A stretch of DNA of 27,295 bases from a virus, in the IMG/VR virus record IMGVR_UViG_3300025137_000228, positions 1 through 27,295 of that record; one strand, given 5' to 3'. A program made the position numbers and the translations under genes. The notes beneath the pieces are model-generated. The model saw only the letters and a list, made by a program, of their open reading frames with translations, did not search any database and was not told the DNA's origin. Below are positions 12,581-22,300 of this stretch, one piece after another; the stretch's first letter is position 1; every line of letters starts with the position of its first letter.

Positions 12581-12867
12581 TGAATGCTAATCGTGTGCAA
12601 TCAGAAATAAAAAAACTTAACCAAGCTAAGAAAAAACTTGGAGAAGTTGAAAAGCTTATTTCTGAAGGTATAGATTCTTTATCTGATAAAATTTCTAGTG
12701 GCGAAATTCCCAACATAGAAACTCGTGGTCGAAAGATTAACGAGGAAAATCGTAATGAGATATACAATCTTCTTACGGAGGGAAAAACGGTGACTGAAGT
12801 GGCTTTAATAACAAAAAAATCTAAGTCATATATCAGTCAAATGAAATCTAAATTTAAAGAAGATTAG
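12580..12867 (+). CDS. Small protein with coiled-coil and helix-turn-helix
   Basis: The 95-residue product starts at the ATG overlapping the upstream stop (TAATG); an ATG twelve bases earlier in the same frame is less likely. Residues 5-38 are an amphipathic helix rich in Lys/Glu and can form a coiled coil. Residues 49-91 (RGRKINEENRNEIYNLL, then TVTEVALITKKSKSYISQM) match a resolvase/Hin-like helix-turn-helix. It probably binds DNA as a dimer. An intrinsic terminator follows it, so it is the end of the Sak4-SSB transcript. A regulator or a replication accessory role is possible. Confidence 0.7.
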   Translation: MNANRVQSEIKKLNQAKKKLGEVEKLISEGIDSLSDKISSGEIPNIETRGRKINEENRNEIYNLLTEGKTVTEVALITKKSKSYISQMKSKFKED

Positions 12868-12874
12868 TGTGGCG

Positions 12875-12908
12875 AAGCGCCTAGCTATACCCGGCTAGGC
12901 GTTTCTTT
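12875..12908 (+). terminator. Intrinsic terminator
   Basis: CGCCTAGC (12878-12885) pairs with GCTAGGCG (12894-12901), extended by flanking A-T and G-T pairs, over an 8-base loop, and TTTCTTTT follows. It is the clearest terminator in the window. The next ATG (12913) begins only a few bases later. Confidence 0.8.
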
Positions 12909-12912
12909 TATC

Positions 12913-13413
12913 ATGTGGAAACCTATCACAAAAGAGTTTGGAGGTAAACGTGTCTGTGGATTATGTGGTTCTATTGGCTACCATCCTTTTGGCATTTACG
13001 ATTTTCATAGATCTAAACAAATAGGCTGGGTATGTTCATTAAAAAGTCAAAGATATATAAGTAAAAATTTAGGAGTTAATATGGAAATTAAAGATGCTGC
13101 AAAAGAAAAAGAATGGCTTTGCGTTACAGAAACAGTTAAGAATCAACTTTTTAATTTTCTAGCAACCGAAACAAGAAAAGATAAAGACGGGAACGAATGT
13201 CGTTTATTTGATAAACCTTTTAAAGATTTACATAGAGATGATGCAATTAAATTAGTTTATTGTGTGCTAGAAGGTTATAGAGACAATTTAAATAAAAGAA
13301 TTAAATATGATGAAAGACAAGAAGGAAGAACGGTCTTAGCAAAAGAGTTTTGGGAGCCAGATGATGATATACCGTGGGTTAAAAACGAGGAATATTTCAA
13401 CAGAAAAGATTAA
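12913..13413 (+). CDS. Zinc-finger-bearing phage protein, DUF6511-like
   Basis: The 166-residue product begins with a CGLCGSIGYHPF...WVCSLKSQ region (Cys15, Cys18 and Cys41), possibly a zinc ribbon. A helical body follows (residues 70-125), and then EPDDDIPWVKNEE, close to the SSB-tail sequence. This order resembles DUF6511 phage proteins as I remember them. The first ATG has no ribosome site and lies just after the terminator. A second ATG at 13081 has AGGAG six bases upstream and would remove the zinc region (110 residues). Since the Cys region looks conserved, both starts are possible. It is followed by the nuclease gene, so it may work in the same replication complex. Confidence 0.65.
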   Translation: MWKPITKEFGGKRVCGLCGSIGYHPFGIYDFHRSKQIGWVCSLKSQRYISKNLGVNMEIKDAAKEKEWLCVTETVKNQLFNFLATETRKDKDGNECRLFDKPFKDLHRDDAIKLVYCVLEGYRDNLNKRIKYDERQEGRTVLAKEFWEPDDDIPWVKNEEYFNRKD

Positions 13414-13425
13414 TAGGAGAAGGGT

Positions 13426-14172
13426 GTGGTTGATTTAAACGAAAAAGTTTTTGATGGCGATGTATCAGATATTATTAATGGATACATTGATAAAAGTTTG
13501 CAAGAAGCAAACAGACAAGAAGTCAGAAGAAGTTACATAGGTGGGTCCAGTATAGGAGATCCCTGTAAAAGAAAATTACAATATAGATTATTGGCTATAA
13601 AACCTGACAAAGAGTTTGAGGGAAAGACTTTAAGGATATTTGGGGCTGGTCATGCTTATGAAGACATGGCTATAGGATGGTTAACGAGAGGTGGTTTTGA
13701 GTTAAGAACAGTAGATCGTCATGGAAGGCAGTTTGGATTTAGTCATGCGGACGATAGAATAAAAGGTCATATAGACGGCCTTGTTACTAAAAGTCCTTTA
13801 GATGAAACGTATCCATATTTATGGGAGTGCAAGTCCGCTAATGATGCTACTTGGAAAAAATATAAAAAAAATGGTGTAGAAAAAACGAATAAGATTTATT
13901 ATGCACAGATAGTGGTTTACCAATACTTTATGAACCTAACAAAGCTTCCGGCTTTATTTACGGTCGTAAACAAAAATACGCAAGAGATATACCATGAGAG
14001 AGTACCTTTTGATTCAAAGTTTGCACAAGAATGCACGGACAAAGCCGCTATGATTGTTGCTGCAACTGATAATAAAGAATTAATGCCAAGAGTTGCTTAT
14101 GAGAGAGATCATTTTTCCTGTCGTTTTTGTGAGTTTAGTACAAGATGTTGGGAAGTAGATGGAGAAGTTTGA
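13426..14172 (+). CDS. Fe-S PD-(D/E)XK exonuclease, Cas4/AddB-like
   Basis: The 248-residue protein starts with GTG (AGGAG eight bases upstream). The nuclease motif is clear: Asp117 in GHIDG, then Glu134-Cys-Lys136 in WECKS and Gln161 in YYAQI. One cysteine near the N-terminus (Cys47, GDPCKRKL) and three near the C-terminus (Cys232, Cys235, Cys241 in CRFCEFSTRC) are placed like the four iron-sulfur ligands of Cas4 and AddB nucleases. His77 and Glu79 in GHAYED fit the family's additional acidic site. It probably resects DNA ends with 5' or 3' polarity for Sak4-type annealing. It overlaps the primase-helicase gene by 14 bases. Confidence 0.85.
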   Translation: MVDLNEKVFDGDVSDIINGYIDKSLQEANRQEVRRSYIGGSSIGDPCKRKLQYRLLAIKPDKEFEGKTLRIFGAGHAYEDMAIGWLTRGGFELRTVDRHGRQFGFSHADDRIKGHIDGLVTKSPLDETYPYLWECKSANDATWKKYKKNGVEKTNKIYYAQIVVYQYFMNLTKLPALFTVVNKNTQEIYHERVPFDSKFAQECTDKAAMIVAATDNKELMPRVAYERDHFSCRFCEFSTRCWEVDGEV

Positions 14173-16222
14173 TTCTATAGACATAGATTCTTTTAAGCTT
14201 AAATGCTCTACAAGACTTTCTGACATATTTTTTCACTTATTTCCCTCTGGAAGAATTAGAGGTAAAGAATTTATAATAGGTGACTTAAATGGTAAGCCTG
14301 GAGACTCTGTTTCGTTTAGCTTAGATAGTTCTAAGCTTGGAGTTGGCGGAGAGTTTAATGGTATGGGCGGCCATAAGATGTTTTCTGATTTTATAGATGT
14401 TTGGAAGCATAAAAAAGGCGTAGATTTTATAACAGCAGTAGAAGATATAAGTAACTTTATAGGAAGTCCTATAGAGAAAAGACCTGTTGTTGCTGCATCA
14501 GAGCCAATAAGAAATGTAGATCAAGACAAGGGCAAGGTCGTAGCAGAGCATACATACACCGATCCAAATGGAAATTTAATATGCACCATTGTTAGAAAAC
14601 AATTTAATGACGGAAAAAAAAGTTTTTTACCTAGACTTGCAAGTGGTGATTTTAAAATGCCACTCGTCAGACCTCTTTATAATTTAGTTGATGTATCTAC
14701 TTCTGATACTGTAATTATTGTAGAGGGCGAAAAATGTGCTGATGCATTAAAAACTATGGGGTACGTTGCAACATCTGCTATGGGTGGGTCAGGCGCTCCT
14801 TTAGAAAAAACTGATTGGTCATCCTTACAAAATAAAGAAATAACAATTTGGCCAGATAACGATGAACCTGGTTTTCATTATGCAGAATCTTTAGCCTCCT
14901 ATCTTATACCTATTTGTAGATCAGTAAGAGTGCTTCAACCATCTAAAGGAAAACCAAAAGGCTGGGATGTAGCTGATGCAGTAGCAGAAAATTTTAATAT
15001 TAATAAATTTTTATCAATAGAAGATTCAAATAGAAAAATTATTAATCTTATAGATTCTAGTTTATCTGCTTCTCGATACGCTCAAGGAAAATCACCACCT
15101 TATCAATACTTGGTAGAAGAAACATTACCAAAAGGAGTTGCTGGCGTTCTTGCTGCAACAGGAGACACCGGTAAAGGTCTAATAACATTAGACATGGGTC
15201 TAAAGTTAGCTTACGGAACGGTTGGCAAAGATAAAGTTTTTGATAGCCATATAACAGAAAATGGTTCTGTTGTAATTCTTACAGCGGAAGATGAAGCTGA
15301 TGAAATACATAGGCGTGTAGAGTCATTAGATAGAGATGGATATAGATTTAGGGAAACAGGTCATGACTTAAAAATAATTCCTTTTCCTAATTATGGCGGA
15401 ACAGTTCCAATTGTTACGGTAGAAAAAGGTAGGCCAACTATTACACCGGAATGGCAAAACATATGTGACCAAATAAAAAAAATTGAAGGGTTGGTAATGG
15501 TTGTTGTAGATCCACTTAGCTCTTTTATATATGCAGATGTTAATGCTGATCCAGCTATGGGTAGTTTTGTTACAGGATATTTTGCAAGTCTTGCTACTGA
15601 AACAAATGCTACATGGCTTCTTATTCATCATATGGCAAAAGTAGATATTAAAAATCCTGTTACAACACCGGAGCATGCACGTAATTTAATTAGAGGTACA
15701 TCTGCCATTGTTGACGGATTAAGATTTGCTATGGCTTTATGGACTCCCCCAGAAGGAGAGATAAGATATATTTGTAAAAGTTTAAACATAGAATTTAAAA
15801 GAAACAAAGTGGCTCACGGTGCTGTTGTTAAAAGTAATGGCCCAGCTAATAGAGAAATACGAACTTTTTTAAGAAATCCAAATAATGGTTTATTGGAAGG
15901 ATGCACAAGTGAACTTGGATTGGTTCGTCACGGTACAGAACTTGATTTAGAGGAACTTGTTTCGTGCATCAAACATGCAGCTAGAGATGGAAAGCCATTT
16001 ACTCAAACAGGTAGGGCAAACGGCATCGCTTATCATAAAGAAAGGCTTACAGACAGGTTCCATGACAGAGGTATAAATAATTTACAAGAAATGGTTCAAA
16101 CGCTTATTGATCAAGGAAGAATTGTAAAGGCTACAGCCGGAGGATCTAAAAGTAAAAAATGGTTAGATGTTCCTGGTGGTCCTTTTGCTGAAGGTGATGG
16201 AGAGTTTACTACAGGTTCTTAA
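14159..16222 (+). CDS. Primase-helicase: TOPRIM domain fused to RepA-like ATPase
   Basis: This 687-residue protein appears to do priming and unwinding in one chain. The N-terminal part (about 1-105) resembles a primase zinc-binding-type fold without the cysteines (GGEFNGMGG, then FSDFIDVWKHKKGVDF). The TOPRIM domain follows: VEGEK with Glu190, then WPDNDEPG with Asp233 and Asp235. From about 310 a RecA/RepA-like ATPase (AAA_25 type) begins, with ATGDTGKG (333-340), VVVDPLSSF (448-456) and IHHMAK (489-494). The P-loop ends in Gly-Leu where Ser/Thr is usual. The C-terminus may hold a winged helix (from about 590). It is the last plus-strand gene and meets a minus-strand gene head on. Confidence 0.85.
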   Translation: MEKFDSIDIDSFKLKCSTRLSDIFFHLFPSGRIRGKEFIIGDLNGKPGDSVSFSLDSSKLGVGGEFNGMGGHKMFSDFIDVWKHKKGVDFITAVEDISNFIGSPIEKRPVVAASEPIRNVDQDKGKVVAEHTYTDPNGNLICTIVRKQFNDGKKSFLPRLASGDFKMPLVRPLYNLVDVSTSDTVIIVEGEKCADALKTMGYVATSAMGGSGAPLEKTDWSSLQNKEITIWPDNDEPGFHYAESLASYLIPICRSVRVLQPSKGKPKGWDVADAVAENFNINKFLSIEDSNRKIINLIDSSLSASRYAQGKSPPYQYLVEETLPKGVAGVLAATGDTGKGLITLDMGLKLAYGTVGKDKVFDSHITENGSVVILTAEDEADEIHRRVESLDRDGYRFRETGHDLKIIPFPNYGGTVPIVTVEKGRPTITPEWQNICDQIKKIEGLVMVVVDPLSSFIYADVNADPAMGSFVTGYFASLATETNATWLLIHHMAKVDIKNPVTTPEHARNLIRGTSAIVDGLRFAMALWTPPEGEIRYICKSLNIEFKRNKVAHGAVVKSNGPANREIRTFLRNPNNGLLEGCTSELGLVRHGTELDLEELVSCIKHAARDGKPFTQTGRANGIAYHKERLTDRFHDRGINNLQEMVQTLIDQGRIVKATAGGSKSKKWLDVPGGPFAEGDGEFTTGS

Positions 16223-19200
16223 TATCCAGAAGCAGAATTATAAACTCTCATTGCTTCTCCTGGAATATAACCTACAGACTTTCCGTTTCTAACGCCCCAT
16301 GAAAATAGATCTACAGAAGGATTAGGGCCACTTTGAGCTGGATTAACAAAAGAAATTAAATAATTCATTAACTCATTATCGCTCATACCTGTTGCTTCTT
16401 TCTGTCTAGCCCACTCATCACCTAAATTAATATCTTTCATAACTTGTTGGAAGTTACTAAAGTCGGTATAACCAGCGTCTAAAGCTCTTCTGATGTCACC
16501 TAAGATAGTTTCTTTAAATTCAATTAATTGGTCTTGTAAGTTTTCTGGGTTTTCAAAATCAAATGTTCCTAAATTTTTTCTGTAAAGATTTGATTCTGGA
16601 ATATCTACACCGCCATCCCTAGCATCTAATCTTTCTAAAAACCCGGTAACATCTTCATTACCAATGGTATAGAAAAATCCATCAAGATCAGAGTAAGCTA
16701 ACTGTAGATCACCTTTAATGTCTATTCCGTACTCTTCTTCTAGTGCTTGAATATCAGGTGAAATTAACTGGCCTACACCATCCATAAACATGTTTACGCC
16801 TTCGCTTGCATTTTTATCTGGGTCGTAATCAGCTTGTGAATAAGATAAAGGCTCAAATATATCAAAGTCTATGTTACTGTATACAGTTCTATGAGGTTGT
16901 TGATCGTAACCATTGAATACAGCATCCACTACTTCTGCAAGAGCTTTAACGGCGAGAGCTAATCCAAATTGACCAGTAGCAGCTAAAACTCCAGCCGCTG
17001 TTTTTAATGCGCTTTCAGGTTCTGGATCATCTATAAATTGAACAAGATTGGCGTAGGCATCTATACCACCTCCAATTTGTGCAAATATTTTTAGACCTTC
17101 TTTAACTCCAGGAGGTATTGATTCAGCAAGACCAGTAAATGCTTTATCAATAAATTCTGGCGTTAAATCTGCTATTGCACCAGTAACTTGAGCATTTAAT
17201 TTTGCTACGCCTGTTAAGGCTGTTGTACCGTCAGCACTTATGTAAAGTGTATCTCCTAAAGATCCACCAAATTTATCTACGTCAACTTGAGATGCATTTG
17301 TAATTATTTTTGAAACTGTTCCACCAAGTGTACTGCTCTTTCCTTGATAGACAGTTTCACTTCCAAGACCTGAATCAAGAACTCCAGAAGCTGTTTCAAC
17401 TGTTAATCCTGAATTAAAAGCATCAATATCTCCTGATGAAAAACCAATCGTCTGAAGTCCTGCAAGAAAACTACCAGGATCTCCAGTCCAATCAAAATCA
17501 TCAAAAATATTAGTAGTATTAGCACCGCCATCTTGAGTGGTTGTTGTTTTAGTTTCTTCTACTTCATCATACACGCCGTTAGCTTGTCTTTGTGTTATGG
17601 TTGTTTCTTCTCCCACCATTACTTCATTGCCAAATTCTTCTTGTACGGAATCTAAATAACCCTGTTGAACTTTAGCATTATACTCTTGTATTGTTCCTTC
17701 ATTGCCAGCATCTAACCAAGATTGATATGGACCTTGTTTATTGTAGATTGAGTCAAAACCTTGTCTTGCTGTTGATAATAAATTTTGGTTGTTACTTGTT
17801 ATGTCGGCACCCCAAGGAACGCCTGTACCTGTAACAACTTCAGTTTCCGATAATCCTGCCCAATAATCAGCAAATTGCTCAAAACCATATGTTAAAAGAT
17901 TTCCGGCTCCAACTGTCAAAACTAAATCACCTAAAGGATTGCCAGTAATGCTGCCATCATCAAACTTTATTGCATCTACATCTTCAATAGTATTATCATA
18001 AGCAGTAGTTACATCAGGATCTAGGTATGTAGATCCTCCTGTTATACCTCCGGGAACGCCTTGACCGCCACCTATTAATGAAGTGTTGTTTCCTCCACCT
18101 GTTAAAGATGTAATACCGCCAGAATCTCCATTCACTCCTCCTGTAATAACAGAGGTGTCTCCACTTCCTTTATAATTAGCAAAAGTTAACCCTTTGACAT
18201 TTAAATCTTTGAAATTATCAAGATTAAAAATACCACCTACAGAAGGAGCGAATGTGTCCTCAGAGTATCCAAAAGATGATAAGGGTTGATTTGTTGTCGA
18301 GGTAGGTGGACCTCCAAGGAATTGATTGGGGTTAACACCTACATCATAAAGATTGGCAAGTGTGTTTCCGGTATTAGGGCTAACAAAAGGTGTTATGGAT
18401 GAATAAGATGAGTCAGGTGTAAAGTAAGGGCCATAACCTTCGTCTGTATAATAACCAAGGTTAGGATATGATCCTCCTGGTCCTTCAGCGACTGTAGTAA
18501 TTCCTCCAGTGTTTGTGGCTCCGGCTGCAGATCCTGGAATTACAACTATATTTGATCCTCCAGAACCATCATCAATTATTGTTGTTGTATCATCTTCTTC
18601 TTCTTCTTCATCTGGATTCCACTCTATTCCAAAAGCATTAGCTACCATTTTTACATAATCTGCAGGAAGAATATCCTCGTACATAGCTATCCATGTTTCT
18701 CCATCTATACCATTACCAATATCTCTAGCAGCTTCACCAGCACCCATTATGTAAGCACTATCAGTTGCTAAAATATTGTAAGCATCGTTTAATGGAGAAA
18801 ATCCTGTTGTAGGAAAACTTACTCCAGTAGGATTTAAAACAGTAATTCCACCAGTTCCTGAAACTGGTTCTCCTACAATTAAATCAGGAGTTCCATATTC
18901 TTTTGCAGCTATAACACTTGATCCAGCACTATCTCCAAATATATCAACATTATCTGGATATATAATTGTTGACGGAGCATCTATATCTCCTGTAACAATC
19001 ATTTCTCCTGGATTACTAGCTTGAAAACCTTGTGTGTCTAAATCAGTATCTGTTCCACCAACAGTAAAATCTGTTTCTATATTAATCATGGAACTGGGAT
19101 CAAAAGTTTCTTCAGTTAAAAATGTTTTAACAGAGTTTGAATCTAAACCATAATCAGAAGCGTTTGATAAAGCCCATAAATCAGCAGCTTCTTTTCCTTC

Positions 19201-19353
19201 AAATTGTTCTACACCAGCATAATTGCTTGCAAAATCAGAAATATCTATAGTGCCTGTAGATCTAGCAGTAGCGCCTGTTGATACTAAATTTTCTTCACCA
19301 ATATTTTTAGAAGAACCTAAACCGCCAAATAATTCAGTTAAATCATCAGCCAT
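16219..19353 (-). CDS. Very large virion protein, probable internal/ejection component
   Basis: This 1044-residue protein is rich in Gly, Thr, Asp and Ser. It has a short acidic run DEEEEEDD (248-255), then a low-complexity Gly/Thr/Ser region (about 265-450) and a more ordered C-terminal half. A hydrophobic helix-rich stretch lies near residues 830-865 (SALKTAAGVLAATGQFGLAL). I do not recognise a catalytic domain. The order of large proteins of this kind downstream of small virion genes fits the inner-core or ejection proteins of short-tailed phages, but the identity is not shown. The start has AGGAG seven bases upstream and overlaps the upstream stop (TAATG). Its stop overlaps the stop of the converging primase-helicase. 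Confidence 0.75.
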   Translation of the reverse strand: MADDLTELFGGLGSSKNIGEENLVSTGATARSTGTIDISDFASNYAGVEQFEGKEAADLWALSNASDYGLDSNSVKTFLTEETFDPSSMINIETDFTVGGTDTDLDTQGFQASNPGEMIVTGDIDAPSTIIYPDNVDIFGDSAGSSVIAAKEYGTPDLIVGEPVSGTGGITVLNPTGVSFPTTGFSPLNDAYNILATDSAYIMGAGEAARDIGNGIDGETWIAMYEDILPADYVKMVANAFGIEWNPDEEEEEDDTTTIIDDGSGGSNIVVIPGSAAGATNTGGITTVAEGPGGSYPNLGYYTDEGYGPYFTPDSSYSSITPFVSPNTGNTLANLYDVGVNPNQFLGGPPTSTTNQPLSSFGYSEDTFAPSVGGIFNLDNFKDLNVKGLTFANYKGSGDTSVITGGVNGDSGGITSLTGGGNNTSLIGGGQGVPGGITGGSTYLDPDVTTAYDNTIEDVDAIKFDDGSITGNPLGDLVLTVGAGNLLTYGFEQFADYWAGLSETEVVTGTGVPWGADITSNNQNLLSTARQGFDSIYNKQGPYQSWLDAGNEGTIQEYNAKVQQGYLDSVQEEFGNEVMVGEETTITQRQANGVYDEVEETKTTTTQDGGANTTNIFDDFDWTGDPGSFLAGLQTIGFSSGDIDAFNSGLTVETASGVLDSGLGSETVYQGKSSTLGGTVSKIITNASQVDVDKFGGSLGDTLYISADGTTALTGVAKLNAQVTGAIADLTPEFIDKAFTGLAESIPPGVKEGLKIFAQIGGGIDAYANLVQFIDDPEPESALKTAAGVLAATGQFGLALAVKALAEVVDAVFNGYDQQPHRTVYSNIDFDIFEPLSYSQADYDPDKNASEGVNMFMDGVGQLISPDIQALEEEYGIDIKGDLQLAYSDLDGFFYTIGNEDVTGFLERLDARDGGVDIPESNLYRKNLGTFDFENPENLQDQLIEFKETILGDIRRALDAGYTDFSNFQQVMKDINLGDEWARQKEATGMSDNELMNYLISFVNPAQSGPNPSVDLFSWGVRNGKSVGYIPGEAMRVYNSASGY

Positions 19354-22300
19354 TACACGCTCCTACTTCTTAACATTGCTTGATTTAACGGACTATCTCC
19401 GGCTGCACCTAAAGCTATATCTCTTTCAATATTACTAGCTCTTACGTTTGGGGCTGGCATAGGAGCAGAAATTCTTGTTGGTCTTACAGGTTGCTCTCTT
19501 ACAGTTTCTGTTACTTCAGTCTCTGTTCCTTGTGGGCTACTCTGTTGAAATATATTTTCGCTTACTTCATCAATAACATCATTGCCAGCAATAAAACCTT
19601 TTCCAGCACTAGCTCCTATAGGTTGTGTAGCGGCTCTTGTAGCCAATCTTTTTAATACATTAGATTTCTCGGTAAGAGCATCAATATTTGTTTTTCCTGT
19701 AGGACGAGTAGCTAAGTATTTCATAACACCTCTTGACCTAAGAATGTGTTTACCTAAGAAAGCACCACCAGCTGTAGCAATAGTAGGTCCGGGAGCTAGT
19801 AGTAAAGCTAGTCCTGCTATCGCAGATCTATCACTTGCACCTTTAAGGCCAGACAATCCAGCGGTAGATGCATCAGATAGAATTTTAGAGAAATTCCAAA
19901 GATCAGTTAAGTTGTTATAAATATTTTTACCAGCATCACCACCACCTAAAAGTTCTATTAAAGTATCTTTGTTATACGTTGCTCCATCTCCTACAAATGG
20001 TGATAACTCTGAAGTAACTTTTCCACTTAACAAACCATCAACGCTCAACTTTGATTCATCAGGTAATATTTTAGCTAATGTCATTTCAACAAAAGCATCG
20101 TTTGCTTGATTAGGTGAAACGCGTTGCTTAATTAGTGCATCTTTATAAGCTTCAACTTCTAATTTCGTCATATTTGGTTTTATAACTTGATTTCCAATTG
20201 ATTGTAATGCAGCAGGTTTATTTATATTAGATTGAATGGCTCCAAGAATTTCATCATCACTAAATTGTGTTTGTCTGGTTCTTAAAGTATTTAATTTTTC
20301 TACAGTATTTTTTGCAGTTTGACCTGCTGTTAGTTCAAAAGCCTCTGGTAATATTCTTTCACCAACATCATCCATTTGTTTAGCTATTGTAATTATTTCA
20401 TCTACTTGAGCTTTACCGTATAGTCTATTTAAAACAACTCTATTATCTTCAAACTCTTTTATGATTTGTTGTGGGTTAACAGAAAAATCAGCAATATCGT
20501 CAACAGCACTAAATGTTCCTTGACCTTTACCTAAAGCACGACCACCTAAAGATTCTACTCCAAACATTTTACTCCAGTGTACACCAGCTAAAGCATTAGT
20601 CATTTGATTATCAAATTCTTTTGATCCACCAGATATAACATTTCCAGCGTTTTCTATTAAATCTTTTTGTCTTTGAGATTTGTTTTCAAAATATTTTACA
20701 TAAGGATTTTTGGGATCTTGTGCTTTTAATATTTCAACAAACTCGCTATCTTGTTTGCTAAGTAAGTCATCAATCTTTACTGACCCTCTTTTTCCTTGCG
20801 CTGGTAAATTTGCAGCACCCTTTCCTCTAAATGGATTAACGACATTTAAAAAACCTTCTAATTTAGCTTCATCAAGAAGTAATTCCTCAATATCACTTTT
20901 AGATAACTTAATACCGTTTTGTACTTTTTGGCCAATAGCATTTATTTCTTTATTTAAAAAAGCTCCTTTTCCTTCTATAATAAAATCTTCTGTTGCATCT
21001 AACAATTTTAACACTTCTTCTAAATCTTTTCTTACACCTTTTGGAGCATCTACAGCAATAGCTCCTAAATTTGCTCTATACGATTTCATAGCGGAATCTA
21101 CAATATCTACACCTTTTTTTAATGTATTTCTAGACACTCCATCAACCAGATTGTCATCAAAAGCTAATTCTCTAAGCAAAGATCTAACACTATTTAATTC
21201 TTTTAAACTAACAGATCCTTCTTTACTTCTTAAATAAGTACTAAATTTATTTAAAGAAGTTGGATCCATGCTGGTAGATGCCACTCTATCTAATGCATCA
21301 GCTATCTCTGAAAAATTTTGTTTTCCCATTGCACTTCTAATAATATTGTTTAAAGGGGTGTCTTGTGCATCAAATAACTCGGTAGATTTTGTAAAAGGAG
21401 GATTATCAAGGCTTGTTGAATCTAATGCATCAGCTTTAAGTCTGTCTGTTATTAGTTTGTTTTGTAATTTATCTATTCTTTTATTGGGATTTATTTTTGC
21501 CAACAAATCATCTACTGCTGCGTATCCAGCATTTGTTTGATAATTAAAAATATTTCTTCCAGCAATTATTCTAGCGCCTAGCTCGTCTAAGTCTGGAGCT
21601 ACAAGTTGACCTGATTTTTTAGAAATATTATCAGACAAAAGTTTTCTTAAAGACTCTGCATTTGTATCAATATCAGATTTTATTTTATTTTGACTTGGAA
21701 AAGCTTTTTGAATAGCTTCTACAATTTTATTACCATCAGGTGTACCAGCCTCATTTTTTAATTGTCTCATTGCTGCTAAAAAAGCTGAAGCGTTTCTTCG
21801 TTGTGCTTTTTTATTAGGAAAAACCATTTCAGCAATCTTTTGACCTGTAGCTAATATTTCTTTATCAGAAATATTTTTAATGTTAGGCATCATGTTTTGT
21901 ACGTCTTTGGCTAGTGAGCCAACTGTTAATCCTTCAATTGCTTTTCCCTTAGAATCAAAAATTTGTTTTCCTTGATTTGCTGGATTAAAAAGATTTTCAA
22001 ACATGTTACCTTGAAAAATTTTACCGCCATCAGCATCTCTTAATAATTTTCCATCTCCTTTTAATATGCCCTCTATTACTCTGCTTTGTGTAACTTCTGT
22101 ACCTTTTTTACCTGGTGTTAAAGAAGCTCCAGGACCTTTAATTAATCTACTTCCGGCTACAAATGCACCTCCTAATATACCTTCACCAAGGCCAGCTATT
22201 AATGCTTCAAAAGCAGCTCTTGTAAAAACATCTGTAGCACTTTCGTCTTGATAACCTTCAGCCATTTCAATAACTTCATCAGCTAAAACACCAACACCTG

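Noticed and set aside
20710-21237. Long plus-strand ORF opposite the 1195-residue gene
   Set aside because: It is a frame shadow of an AT-rich, Lys/Leu-rich virion gene; Ser/Phe-rich composition and no ribosome site.
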